Of a stretch of 64,000 nt of DNA, positions 1 through 11,198 are shown piece after piece. Below the pieces are notes generated by a model that did not search any database, was not told where the DNA came from, and was given only the letters and a program-made list of their open reading frames with translations. The stretch lies in NCBI GenBank assembly GCA_036874045.1, contig CM072341.1, positions 5,344,501 through 5,408,500 on the forward strand. The letters are read 5' to 3'. The DNA is from Cymodocea nodosa (lineage: Eukaryota; Streptophyta; Magnoliopsida; Alismatales; Cymodoceaceae). Position 1 is the first letter of the stretch. Each line of letters opens with the position of its first letter. A program made the translations under genes and the position numbers.

Positions 1-418
1 TCATTATAGTTTTTTCAGTATCATATATAATATCAATTTTAGGTTCTGAATATGCTTCCTTATAGTTTAATTGAGACTTCTTGTTGCTAACACATAAAGT
101 GTTCTAGTTTGTCCATGTTTTGCTCTATAATACACTCCAGTCTGTCATACCTATCCCAAACTTCCGTGTCTCTCAACATATTACACATTCTATACTGACA
201 TCAGTTGGGTAAACCATAGGATTCTCATTCTCAACTCTATTATATTGAAAATAATTCATTTGTTGCTCATGTGATCTAACCATCTGCAAATGTCTCAGTT
301 TCAAACAATCAGAAATGTCGTGACCTTTAGAATTACAAAATTCACATATGCTAATTACAGGTTTCAGAAATCTTTGAGCATAAGCATATGCCATATTCTT
401 AATTATAGAAGAAAACAC
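1..418 (-). pseudogene. A0: zinc-knuckle gag linker, start of internal region (runs off left edge)
   Basis: This is the first coding stretch behind the primer site of a minus-strand Athila-like element (A0). From the methionine at 392-394 it reads MAYAYAQRFLKP, then a CCHC-type zinc knuckle (CEFCNSKGHDISDC), then a Q/N-rich stretch (QQMNY). In the Athila family such a knuckle belongs to the nucleocapsid end of gag. Here no capsid domain lies in front of it, as in the sister copies A1, A2 and A3. Codons further left match the coiled-coil linker of A1 (WDRYDRLE) but are out of phase or interrupted by stops. The rest of the element lies outside the window. The family assignment is firm; whether the piece is still translated is unknown. 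Confidence 0.75.
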
Positions 419-476
419 ACAACACCCCTCTTGCTATTAAAACAAAACAACACTCATAGTTGCTTAGCTACTCAAT

Positions 477-494
477 TCCTCGGCAACAACGCTA
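477..494 (-). other. A0 primer-binding site (tRNA-Asp type)
   Basis: On the minus strand this reads TAGCGTTGTTGCCGAGGA. It differs by a few bases from TGGCGCCGTTGCCGGGGA, the complement of the 3' end of plant tRNA-Asp used by Athila/Tat elements. The LTR ends seven bases upstream. A0 has one such site, whereas A1, A2 and A3 have extra degenerate copies in front. Confidence 0.8.
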
Positions 495-2090
495 AAAAAC
501 TTGGTTGCTTTGTTAACTTTTATTTGTAACGTAGTTAATTTATCTTAATGTTTATCAGTAATTCCTTTTTTTTTTTGAAGTCAATAAACCATCTTTCACA
601 CAAATTAGATATTATTTCCAATTTGTATTTTAATTGCAAGTGCACAGTGTATATTGTATTTGTGTGCAAGTATAGGTCGATCCCATAGAGAATTGAGAAA
701 GAATTGTGTAATGTTTCATTTTTAATAATGAAATTTATATATTCAGTAAGTACTCCGTTGAGTTTTAGCTAACTCAACGAACTAACCTTGTGAAATTGAA
801 GTAACTCAACGAAGCTATCTATCTAGTTTAATACTACTATTTATAGAGGAATTTGGTCAACCATTGAGCGGTTCCACAGATTGTAAATAACATCAATTAA
901 GCTCTTTAATGCTAGTTAATATTAAATTTATCATTTAGCAACACTAACATTCAGATATTTCAAATAGTAACCATTAAAATCTTTAAGTATCAAGAACGAT
1001 TCAATTTTAGTAAACTATAAAACTATTTTCTATTTTCTATTTTCTAAATCTAAACAAACATGAAACATTCCAAACATTGACGATGATAACATTAATCACG
1101 ATACAAAACAAACACTACAACACTCAAATACTAACTATAAACATAGATAAGTTGTTTTTGGTATTTTTGTTTTTATATGATCATGAAAATGGGCGAAAGG
1201 TGAAATGTAAGAGTAATCTCTATCGATAGTAAAAACTTCTGTCACTACATGCGACGCGATTACACCACTGAAAATTTAACCACTTACAATTCTGTCTCCT
1301 CTCCCTATAGAATCGCAAGTCTAGAATTGCAAGTTGATCTCTTCTTCAACATACTGGCATCAACCTGAAACCAAGGCTAGAAGCTTTACGATCTCTTGAG
1401 ATATGAGTCAGTGCTTGGTGAAAATGGCTTCCCTTCCCGCGACGCGATCACTCCTCACAGTAGTTGTCAGGCATCGTGTTTGGCTCGAAATTGACCTAAC
1501 ATCAAGAAAGTATCCTCACAGACCTCCGATGGTTGGTGATTATGGTGGAGGTGGTGATGGTAGTGTGGAACTTCAGAGAACTTCTGATGCTGCCTACAGT
1601 TAGCGCGGTCCTCCTCCTCTACAAACACACTAGCCACCCCACTTCATTTTCTTTCTCCTAGTCTTTTATATTTCTTAGTAGTAACTACTTCTGCTTTGAT
1701 GATCAATTAGATTTCCTTCATTCATATCAACGATGGTGATTTCTTCTTCCTTCCACTTCAACAATCGTGGTTTTCCTTCGAATGTCCTATTTCTGTAACT
1801 ACTATAGTGGCATATTAGAAAATAAATGGTCTGTGGAGTTACAGATAACTCAACGGACTTATTTCGTTGATTTAACTATAAAACACGTGTAATAAAGAAA
1901 TAAGCTGCTAATATAACACGTTACCTTAATGTGTATTCATGTAACTCAACGCGTACAGTTATGCTAACTTAACAAGTTAAACATGTGCATCTCACGTGAT
2001 GTACTAAAGCATTTAAATTCAACACGTGCATAATTTTATCTTAACAAGTTCAAATATTTTAGACATTTACGAACCTAACTATCTGATGAA

Positions 2091-4173
2091 TGTTGAGGTT
2101 TTTGCTGTCCCCAAAATAAGATCTTAAAACTCACAAAGGGACCAACATGATAAAACATTAAACTCAAAACTCATTTTAAAATAACCGCAAGCGCACGGTG
2201 CAATTGTAATATACTCCGGCGAGTATGGGTCGAATCCATAAGGATTTGGCTTTTACAAAATATTTCTAAGGTGTAAAAACAATAATAATTACAAGTGATT
2301 CAAAACTTATCAAAAATTCACTCAATAGAGTATAAATTCCTCATTTCCATTCATAAAACACTAACTCACTACAGCATAGAATCTCGAAATTCAGTCAAGT
2401 TCACACATATCCTCCTCTCAGTATCTCAACGGTAAAATACAGAAAAAATATCATACTGAGTAGTCATTGGATTAACTTTACAACTCCACTGATTTCGTTA
2501 AAAGATCTGAAATGGTCAATCGTCGGCAATGCTTTTCCTACAAATGTGCAGACTAGCAACTAACATCCCTGAATTGCGCACAGTTACTAAAAATGGCATA
2601 AGATTTTCAAATCTTCACAAAAGTCTGCAAAATCAGTGTGCTTCGAAACTTAACTCATTCATCTAATAGAGAAAATTTACAGAGGTTGATTTCGTGTTGT
2701 AGATAAAAATATATCGAATTCGGCACTGAAGAAAAAATTGGGGGAAAAACGTCAGGATGCGCCAGATGCAACATCAACAAAATAAATTGGAAAACCTATA
2801 CAAATCAATTGGAAAAATTCTAAAAACTATACAGGAGTAAAGTACACTCGAAGCTCTACAAAATAGAATCAAAAACTAAATCAAAAATCACTGGATCAGT
2901 AAGTTACGACCTAAACAAAATCGTCAAATTTACAGGATTCTAAACCGACGATAAACATCCACAAATTAGCTTTGTTAGCATACAAATATTCACATATGCA
3001 CAAGATTCAAACCAAATTCGTTTCCATTCATTCAAAATAAGCATAATAAACTACTGAAATGAAATTTCTATGATTAAACTACAATGTAACATTACAACTA
3101 AACCTAAAACTACCATTACCCTACTGAAATTACAAAGAACACAACTTTAAACAAGAAAATGAAAACCTAAAGAGCTAAACCAATACAACCCTTTTTACCT
3201 TGAAGTGCAAACTTGTTTTGGAGAAGAATAGTGCATGAGATGTGCTCCTAGCCAAGAATTTCGTGGCTATCACCACACGAGTTCTCTTCCAGAAGCGGGA
3301 GGTCTTCAAACACTACCAAACACCAAGAAACAAGTAGTCATCCACCTAAAGTCCACAACCCTTGCCTTTCTTCTACTAGGACTGATCCACAGAAGAGGGG
3401 AGATAGTTGCATGGCTTCGGATGTGCTCCAAACAGCACCCACAAGGTCTGGAAAAGATGCCCTAGCCGTCCTCCTACTAGCAACCACCATGAGAGGAGAA
3501 GAAGAGGTTGGCTGAACTTTGTCTTCCACCTTGGAGCTCCATAAGAGGGGGGAGAACAGCACCTTCCACGAGTTCTTGAGGGAGGGAGAGGGGCTGGCGA
3601 CTTTCAAGGGCTGGAATGGGGGAAAGCTCATCCAAGAGGAGGGATTTGTTGGCCTTGCCTCTCCTTTTATAGAGGCTCCAAGTGGTGGAACTTGATCTCC
3701 ACCTTTGATCTTCAATCCAAGGGCCAAAATTCCTCTTATCTTGATTTGCTTTATTTTTCTTATTCTTCAACCTATAAAACTCAAAAAAATACATTAAAAC
3801 ACTCAAGAAATAAGATAAGATATATTCCTAAACATGGATACTTCAAAAGGGCCAAAAATCACATTTTTCATTGAATTTCAAAAATACCCATGTACTTATT
3901 TAAATAATTAATCCTAAGTGCTAAAGTAAATTTAATCTACTTAATAAAATGCAATTGTGTTGCCACCAAGATGTAAATGTGTTTTCATGAAATGCTAAAT
4001 AACAAATAGAGTCTCATTTATGCATTACTTTCTTCATTTAAGCCCATAACTACATTATTTGCCCAAAATGCATTATAACTTAAATCTTCATTAAACACTT
4101 ATGAGTATATGGCTTTAAGCACATAAAATGCATCACTTAACTATATAAAATATGCATAAATTATGACTCTACA
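2091..4173 (-). mobile_element. Solo LTR of gypsy family B (minus) inside the A0 LTR
   Basis: This 2.08-kb block interrupts the A0 LTR: LTR sequence stops at CTATCTGATG and resumes at ATGCTCAGATGC. It begins TGTTGAGG and ends CTCTACA, so it has TG...CA ends. The flanks are ATGAA and ATGCT, an imperfect 5-bp duplication. The start read on the minus strand (TGTAGAGTCATAATTTATGC) resembles the start of the plus-strand B LTR at 43713. Both also carry the R/U5 block with GCAAGCGCACGGTG and GGTCGAATCCA. There is no internal region, so it is a solo LTR left by LTR-LTR recombination. The GC-richer part 3200-3660 is the likely transcribed leader. The short frames in it look like chance. Confidence 0.75.
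3663..3671 (-). promoter_or_regulatory. Putative TATA box of the B LTR
   Basis: On the minus strand this reads TATAAAAGG. It lies at the change from AT-rich sequence (U3-like) to the GC-richer leader, where an LTR promoter is expected. It is a motif match only. Confidence 0.45.
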
Positions 4174-4551
4174 ATGCTCAGATGCATTTCGGATAGTTAA
4201 CAGATAACTTACCGAAATCAACTTAAGTCATGCATTGTAGTTTCAACACGTGTAATTCAGGAAATAATAAAATATTCTTTAAGCATTTAAAACATAACTG
4301 TCAAGTACATTAAACATAACTCTCCGAAATAACAGAAAATTCGGATACTTAAGAATTTCACAGCTTGCAATTTACCGACAATTCAGAAATATACTAAATT
4401 AACATTAATTCCCTAGAATTATGTAGATTCTTTCATTAAAGCATATAACAGTGCAACTATAACATAATGACTTAATTCTCATATGATAAGCTAAATATTA
4501 TGCAATTAACCATCATTTAACCATTAATATTATGCACTTTTTCATTCTAAA

Positions 4552-6363
4552 TAGTAACTTACAAAAATTCCTTCATCCTCTTTGGCTTGAAATTTATCTC
4601 TTTTATCATTAGTATTAAGAATAAAACACTTGCAGCCAAAGGATTTCATATAGGAAATTTTTGGAACCCTATTAAACATAATTTCAAAAGGAGTTTTATT
4701 AACACGAGTTCTTAAGTGACTTCTGTTAATAACATAATAAGTTGTATTCACTACTTCAGCCTAAAGATTTTGAGATAAATTATGTTCATTCAACATAGTT
4801 CTGGCCATTTTCTAAAGTGATCTATTCTTTCTCTCAACAACACCATTTTGAGATGGTACTCTTGGAAAAGAAAAACTGTGATCAATGCTATGATCTTTAC
4901 AATAATTATCCATTTGATCATTATCAAATTCAGTACCATGATTACTCCTAAGTTTTTGAATAGAGACACTTTATTCATTTTGAACAAGATTGCAAAACAT
5001 TTTAAACTTTTCAAAAACTTCTTTCTTATATGCTAGAAAATATACCCAAGTGTATCTAGAGAAGTCATCTACTAAAACAAATACATACTATTTACCACCA
5101 AGACTCATGATTCTTGTTGGTCTAAATAGATCCATATGTATAAGTTCTAAGACTCTCTTGCTTGATATATCAGTTTTGGATTTAAAAGAGTTTTTGTGAA
5201 GTTTACCTAACTCACATGCATCACACATAAAGTCCTTTGAGTATCTAATCTTTAGTAAACCTCTCACTAAATGTTTTCAAGATAGTTTATGTAACAATTT
5301 CATATTTATATGTCCAATCCTTCTATGCCACATATATGCATCACTAGTTTCAGCTAGCAAACATGAATTTAAATCAACTACACCAGAAGGTAAAGATAAA
5401 ATACATACAGAACCTTTTCTTTTAGCAATAAACTTAAGTTCATCAGTATTTTTATCAATAATTTTGCATACATTATCATCAAACACTACATAATATCCAT
5501 TCTTAGTTAGTTTTATAACACTCAGCAAATTAAATCCTAGGTTTTCTACATATACTACATTCGAAATAACACAAGTCGGAGTTATTTGAACGTTGCCCGT
5601 ACCTATGATTTTATCCTTGCTTTTGTTTCCAAATGTTACACTTCCTTTCGTGGTATTTGTAAAATTTTTTAGTAAACTTTTCTGTCCGGTCATGTGACTT
5701 GATACTCCACTATCCAAGATCCATTTTGATGTTGTTTCCTCCTGCAAAATAAATTAAGAAAAACTTTTTCTTGGTACCCAATGTTGTTAAGGACTAAGTT
5801 CATTAAACGCATATTTCTTCTTTTTATTTAAAAACAATTTAACATTATCATTTACATTCTTATTAGTTGTAAGTATTATTGACTTATCATTAGCATCATA
5901 CTTACTTATAGCATTATTGCTCTTATAATCATTCTTTTTGTTTTCAGATGTAGTATAACCAAGACCAAACCAATTTTTATCAGATGTTAATTTATTTTGG
6001 TCATGCTCATACATTTCAGTAAGTTCATACCAAGATTTTGTACTTGTATTTGAATTTTTAGTACATACAAAATCTTTTTCTACACAAGAATTTTCAAATA
6101 AATCACATGCAGAATGAGTAATTGGTCTAACACCAGAGTTTTGAATTTCATGCTTAGATTTCTGAATTTTCAGTTTACTACAATTGTTTGATATTTTTGA
6201 AACATTAGAAACTCAATTTCCAGAACAAGAAACAAGATTTTTAGAAACATTAATAGTCATGTTAGAAGTACATTTAGACAAATCACATTGATTTATATTA
6301 TTACTACATGATTCATCCCTTGAAGTACCTACTTCTACATATTTATTACCTTATTTCATGATA
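4552..6363 (-). pseudogene. C2: copia gag tail, protease and integrase fragment
   Basis: This minus-strand Sirevirus-like copia fragment reads from 6363 leftwards. It holds the tail of gag, then the protease motif WILDSGVSSHMTG (about 5700-5740), then the integrase zinc-binding region (WHRRIGHIN and CDACELG) and core pieces (PYQNG region, then GCKCFILN at 4620-4650). A UAA lies in frame between gag and protease near 5755, as in C1 and C3. Frames break several times, for example around 4750-5270. The left end stops abruptly at the A0 LTR. The missing front of C2 lies at 27768-29356, on the other side of the nested C1 and A1. RT and RNase H of C2 are not in the window. Confidence 0.85.
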
Positions 6364-6405
6364 AATATGTAAAAGTAGGTACTTCAAGGGATGAATCATG
6401 TAGTA
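6320..6405. repeat. Centre of a large inverted repeat (C2/C1 head-to-head junction)
   Basis: The sequence left of about 6352 (AAGTACCTACTTCTACATAT) returns in reverse complement right of it (ATATGTAAAAGTAGGTACTT). The arms are copia gag tail to integrase. The left arm is 4552-6363. The right arm is 6362-7209 and continues at 23757-24690 behind the A1 insertion. Each arm is about 1.8 kb, with roughly 15 bases unpaired at the centre. Confidence 0.85.
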
Positions 6406-7209
6406 ATAATATAAATCAATGTGATTTGTCTAAATGTACTTCCAACATGACTATTAATGTTTCTAAAAATCTTGTTTCTTGTTCTGGAAATTCAGTTTCT
6501 AATGTTTCTAAAATTTTCGACAATTGTAGTAAACTAAAAATTTAGAAACTCGAGCATGTAATTCAAAACACTAGTGTTAGACTAATTACTCATTCTACAT
6601 GTGATAAATTTGAAAATTCTTGTGTAGAAAAATATTTTGTATCTACTGAAAATTCAAATACATGTACAAAATTTTGATATGAACATACTGAAATGTATGA
6701 GCAAGACCAAAATAAATTAACATTTGATAAAAATCGATTTGGTCTTGGTTATACTAATCTGAAAACAAAAAGAATGATTATAAGAGCAATAATGCTATAA
6801 GTAAGTATGATACTAATGATAAGTCAACAATACTTACAACTAATAAGAAAATGTTAAACTGTTTTTAAACAAAAAGAAGAATATGCGTTTAATGAACTTG
6901 GTCCTCAACAACATTGGGTACCAAGAAAAAGTTTTTCTTAATTTGTTTTGTAGGAGGAAACAACATCAAAATGGATCTTGGATAGTGGAACGTCAAGTCA
7001 CATGACTAGATAGAAAAGTCTACTACAAAATTTTACAAATACCATGAAAGGAAGTGTAACAGTTGGAAACAAAAGCAAGGATAAAATCATAGGTATGGGT
7101 AATGTTCAACTAACTCTGACTTGTGTTATTTTAAATGTACTATATGTAGAAAACCTAGGATTTAATCTGCTGAGTGTTATAAAATTAACTAAGAATGGAT
7201 ATTATGTAG
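6362..7209 (+). pseudogene. C1: gag tail and start of protease (upstream part)
   Basis: This is the plus-strand Sirevirus-like copia C1, beginning abruptly inside gag. It holds the gag tail (HWVPRKS near 6915), an in-frame UAA, then the protease motif WILDSGTSSHMT (6970-7010) and NKSKDKIIGMGNVQ. It is cut at 7209 by A1 and continues at 23757 with the next residues of the same domain (VCKIIDKN). Several stops and a frameshift (for example near 6750) show decay. The 5' LTR, PBS and front of gag are missing. Confidence 0.85.
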
Positions 7210-7480
7210 TGTTTTGTGTTTTTCAAGCTCTACACTAGAAAAACTTGGATTTGTTACTTCTGTTTTTACTTAGTTAATTTATCTTTATGCCTATTCTTTC
7301 TTTTAGAAGTAAACAAACAACCTTTAATACAATTTAGATATTAATTCCAATTTGTACTTTAATTGCAAGTGCACAGTGTCTATTGTATCAGTGTGCAAGT
7401 ACAGGTCGATCCCACAGGGAATTGCTGAAGAACTTGAGAACTGTTCATTTGTTAACAATCAAATTTATATATTCAATAAG

Positions 7481-7609
7481 CTCTCCGTTGACTTACAGTT
7501 AACTCAACGGACTAAGTTCGTTGAGTTATGGATAACTCAACGTACTAAGTTCGTTGAGTTATGGATAACTCAACGGACTAACCTCGTGGACTTAAGTTAA
7601 CTCCACGAG
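7481..7609. repeat. 33-bp tandem repeat of palindromic GTTGAGTTA modules in the A1 3' LTR
   Basis: The 33-bp unit ACTAAGTTCGTTGAGTTATG (then GATAACTCAACGG) is repeated at 7511-7543 and 7544-7576, with diverged units on both sides. Each unit holds the inverted repeat GTTGAGTTA-TGGA-TAACTCAAC. The 5' LTR of the same element (about 21870-21960) has one unit fewer. Confidence 0.9.
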
Positions 7610-8673
7610 CCTGTCTTTTCTTTTTTAATACTGCTATTTACAGAGGAATTCGGCCAACCATTGGGCGATTCCACAGATTGTAAATAACATCAATTAAGCT
7701 CTTTAATGTTAGTTAACATTGGATTTATCATTAAGCAATACTAACATTCAGATAATTCAAACAGTAACCATTAAAATCTTTAAGTATTTTGAACGAACCA
7801 ATTTCAGTAAACTATAAATCTAAAATAAACATAAAACAATCACAACACTAACAAAGATAACATTAATCACGATACAACACAAACAATACAACACTCAAAT
7901 ACAACATACAAACATAGATAAATTGTTTTTGGTATTTTTGTTTTAATATGGACATGGAAATGGGTGACAGGTGAAATGTAAAGTAATCTCACTTGACAGT
8001 AAATACTTCTGACACTACTTGCAATGCGATTACACCACTGAAAATTAAATCACTTACAATCCTGTCTCCTCTTCCTATGGAATCACGAGTCCAGAATTGC
8101 TAGATGATCTCCTCTTCAGCATACAGCCATCAACCCGAAGCCAAGGCTAAAAGCTTTACGATCTCCTGAAATATGAGTCGGCACTTGGTGAAAATGGCTT
8201 CCCTTCTTGTGACGCGATCACTCCTCATAGTGGTTGTCAGGCACTGTGTTTGGCTCGGAATCGACCCGACATCAAGCAAGTATCCTCACAGACCTCCGAT
8301 GATTGGTGATTATGGTGGTGATGATGGTGATGATAATGGTTGGTGTGGTACTTCAGAGAATTACGATGCCGATGCTCCTCTGCACACACTGTTCGCCCAT
8401 CGATCACACTCCCTTTCTTTTTTTCTTCTTTTCTTTTATATTTCTTCAGTAGTAACTGCTTCTGCTTGAATGGTCAATTGGATTTCCTTCATTCATATCA
8501 ACGACGATGATTTCTTTCCCTACACGATACGTGCAAACGTGGTTTTTTCTCTTCCAACTGTCTGTTCCTGCAACCGCTACAGTGGCATATTAGAAAATAT
8601 ATAGTCTGTGGAGTTACTGATAACTCAACGGACTTTCTTCGTTGATTTAACTATAAAACACATGCATAAATTT

Positions 8674-9025
8674 AACTATCCGATGCTTAGGTGCATTTCG
8701 GATACTTATAAACTTAACTATCCGATGCTCAGATGCATTTTGGATAGTTACTAATAACTCACTGATATATAACTTAAGTAAATCTACCAGATCTCAACAC
8801 GTGTCAACAGTAGTTTAATCATAAAATAACATTTCGGAGAGTTACAGGTCTAACTATCCGATGCTTAGATGCATTTCGGATAGTTACAGCTAACTCACCG
8901 AAAATCCACTTAAGTTAATTTCCTAGAACATGACACGTGTCCTTAGCTATTTTATAAATAAAAAGAGATTTTGGAGAGTTACAGGGATAACTATCCGATG
9001 CCCAGCTGTAATTTTGGATAGTTAT
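8674..9025. repeat. Four CTATCCGA...TCGGATAG stem-loop modules in LTR U3
   Basis: Modules near 8674, 8713, 8851 and 8988 read AACTATCCGATGCTCAGATG followed by CATTTCGGATAGTT, or close variants. The outer 8-10 bases can pair. They lie between shorter ACTCACCGAAA stretches and CACGTG motifs (near 8800 and 9072). The same block occurs in the A1 5' LTR (about 23000-23350) and the shared A2/A3 LTR (about 39880-40120). Confidence 0.8.
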
Positions 9026-9436
9026 AGATAACTCACCGAAAGTTCACTTAAGTCATTCATTATGGTTTCAACACGTGTACTTCAGGAAATAATAAAATAT
9101 TCTCTCAAAACATAACTGTTCGGCAATTTAAACATAACTATCTGATACATATTCAGTCTATTAAACATAACTGTCCAAATTTGTTCGGTATGTTAAACAT
9201 AATTGTCCGAAATATCAGAAAATTCGGATACTTAAGAATTTCACAGCGTGCAACTTACCGACAGTTCATAAATGTACTAAATTAACATTAATTCCCCCAA
9301 ATTAAGCAAATTATTCAATTAAAGCATATAACAGTGCAATTATAACATAATGGCTTAATTCTTATATGATAAGCTAAATATTATGCAATTAACCATCATT
9401 TAACTGTTAATAATATGCACTTTTTCATTCTAAACA

Positions 9437-9450
9437 CTTCCCCCATACCT
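9437..9450 (-). other. A1 polypurine tract
   Basis: On the minus strand AGGTATGGGGGAAG lies directly before the LTR start TGTTTAGAATG. This is the expected position of the plus-strand primer of reverse transcription and it fixes the LTR border. Confidence 0.85.
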
Positions 9451-11198
9451 AAATTTTGCTAGTCCCTTAGCAAACTAAGATCTAATTAATTGGTCTTTAA
9501 AAGTGCTCGAATTATTTCTTCCCCTTTGTTTTTCTTCTGTTTAGCATAAAATATATTTTGTATGTTTTAGTAATCAACCTGCAAATATACTTAGAATATA
9601 TGTAAATTACATACAAAGTATATCATCATCATATAAGTGTTAATTATATTATCGTTTGTTCTTCTTTTCATCATCTATCATCCTAAATTTTCCATTAAGA
9701 TTTCTAGAAGAAATTTCAACAACATACGAATCAAAGTACAATCCAATTCAATCTGATTAAGACAAGTAGAATAAAGAATTGTATCTCCATTAAACAACTT
9801 CAAAATTCAATTCCAGATTCATATTTCAGCAATTCTAGATAACAGAAAATATACTCGATTCATAAGATATCTGTATTTCACAAAACACTTGTATCTTTTC
9901 AGAACAGTATATGTATATTTTTCTTTTCTTTTTTTCGTACTTTAAAAGTTAATTTGACAAGCTTGAATCATAGAAGAGCTTTCTAATGTACCCATGTAAC
10001 GAGCTTTTAGTCAACAATCCCAAATCTGATCAGGATCTTAGGTTGCCAGATTTTAAGAGTCCTTTTTCAGGTCAACAATCTTTACATACCTATCTGCTCA
10101 AGTATAAAAGGCTCGTGATCAAACAAGTCAACAAACTCTCAAAATTTTCCCTCTCTCTTTTTTTATTTTTTATTTTTAACATAGATACAAACACAAAACA
10201 AAACATTAATCACATACTATATATGTACATATTTCATTAATACAGATGCAGTAAAACACCAATCTCATATAGTCTTGCTTCTATCATTTACTGAAAATAT
10301 GAATCCATCTCAATAAGCTCATACTTTCTCTGTAGTTTAATAAGATCTACACATAAATCATTCTATAAGTTCAATCAGTCAAATTAAATGTATCTTTAAT
10401 CATATGTGTTTCATTTAATCTAGAATTCACATCTCAGCTCTTTCAGGACTTCAGATAATTTACTGATTTTTTCATTAAGCATTCTGATTTCATTTTAAAA
10501 TCGTGAAACTGTTAAACTCATGAAATTCAAAAAAACATAAGATACTATATCTAGATTTGCATAACTAGTAAATTCAATAGCATCTTATATAGTCTTCTAA
10601 ATATAACATTCAAGCAGTTTATAAAAATTTTACAGTCTCAATTATCGTATAGTTACAACAAGTTCATAAAAATTTTCAATTTCCTCAAAACTTTGCAGTA
10701 CTATTTTAATTTCTTTAATTAACAAACTTACATGGCTGTTACTTCAATTACCTCCCCCCCATACCTACATTTTGCATTGTCCTCAATGTAAAAGATTTGA
10801 CAATAAGTACAGTAATTGTAGCAGGCATGAATACAGTTTTGCTTGATTTAAAATTCAGGATGAGTAATTAGTTACATACCTTGTTTCATTTATATCTCCT
10901 TCTGCATATTCCGATTTTTGATTCTAAAAACCTTTTTATTCACAGATAAAAGTAAAATATAAAACAAAATAACATTTAACAGATATTAATAAATCAGTGT
11001 CTTGTGTGGAACCCAGGCTCCTATGCCTTTGGTGGCTCACAAGCAAGCTAGTTGGTTTCCTAGAACAGATACCAACAAACTGGATTGATATTTTGTTTTG
11101 TTTTTTTTTTTATAAAACGAACATGAAAACTTCAAAATTCTCTTTTTTTTCTAAAAATAAATGCAGAATACACAACATTAAACACACAAAATCACAGA
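9451..11198 (-). other. A1 3' noncoding region with a second polypurine tract
   Basis: No gene is seen in these 1.75 kb; the frames at 9986-10240 and 10997-11221 look like chance. On the minus strand, 10749-10795 reads ACATTGAGGACAATG, then AAAATGTAGG, then TATGGGGGGGAGG. Athila-type elements commonly carry such a GAGGACAATG...GTGTGGGGGAGG motif in their 3' untranslated part. It closely resembles the 3' polypurine tract 1.3 kb further on. The part between about 9990 and 10700 is also related to the 3' noncoding region of the copia elements C1 and C3. A3 (51448-53100) has the collinear copy. Confidence 0.75.

Larger units (their letters stand above)
502..4551 (-). repeat. A0 5' LTR (Athila-like, minus), split by a solo LTR of family B
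   Basis: The sequence aligns by eye with the A1 LTRs from the PBS side (502) to the LTR start at 4551, where the usual TGTTTAGAATG has become TATTTAGAATG. It is interrupted at 2091-4173 by family B. The shared landmarks are the GATCGACC block with GCAAGTGCACAG (640-700), a GC-richer leader with CGCGACGCGATC (1437-1450), GTTGAGTTA-type modules, and near 1870-2040 a CACGTG-bearing module also found in A2 and in the copia LTRs. The right end abuts copia C2 integrase sequence, so A0 was inserted into C2. Its partner LTR and target duplication lie outside the window. No gene is supported here; the short plus-strand frame at 1403-1603 is discussed as a finding. Confidence 0.8.
7210..9436 (-). repeat. 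A1 3' LTR
   Basis: Read on the minus strand it starts TGTTTAGAATG at 9436, directly behind the polypurine tract, and ends ...AAAACA at 7210. By eye it differs from the 5' LTR (21591-23756) at only a few bases per hundred, so A1 is relatively young. It contains a tandem array of GTTGAGTTA modules (7481-7609), four CTATCCGA stem-loop modules (8674-9025), a GC-richer leader part (8090-8400) and the conserved GGTCGATCCCACAGGG block (about 7405). The last 35 bases contain a degenerate PBS-like copy (CTAGTGTAGAGCT). Confidence 0.9.

Noticed and set aside
3235..3806. Overlapping frames of 76-129 codons on both strands, apparently a gene
   Set aside because: They lie in the GC-richer leader of the solo B LTR, overlap each other on both strands, and match no domain I recognise.
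4848..5199. Plus-strand frames of 62-69 codons opposite C2 integrase
   Set aside because: They are antisense shadows of the decayed copia integrase on the minus strand.
7490..7600. Tandem GTTGAGTTA units as a CRISPR-like array
   Set aside because: The units are directly adjacent, without unique spacers, and sit in a plant LTR.
9986..10240. Frame MYPCNELLVNNPKSDQDLRL, also seen at 52414-52683
   Set aside because: It is conserved only because the 3' noncoding region is conserved; it runs antisense to the element in both copies and ends in low complexity.
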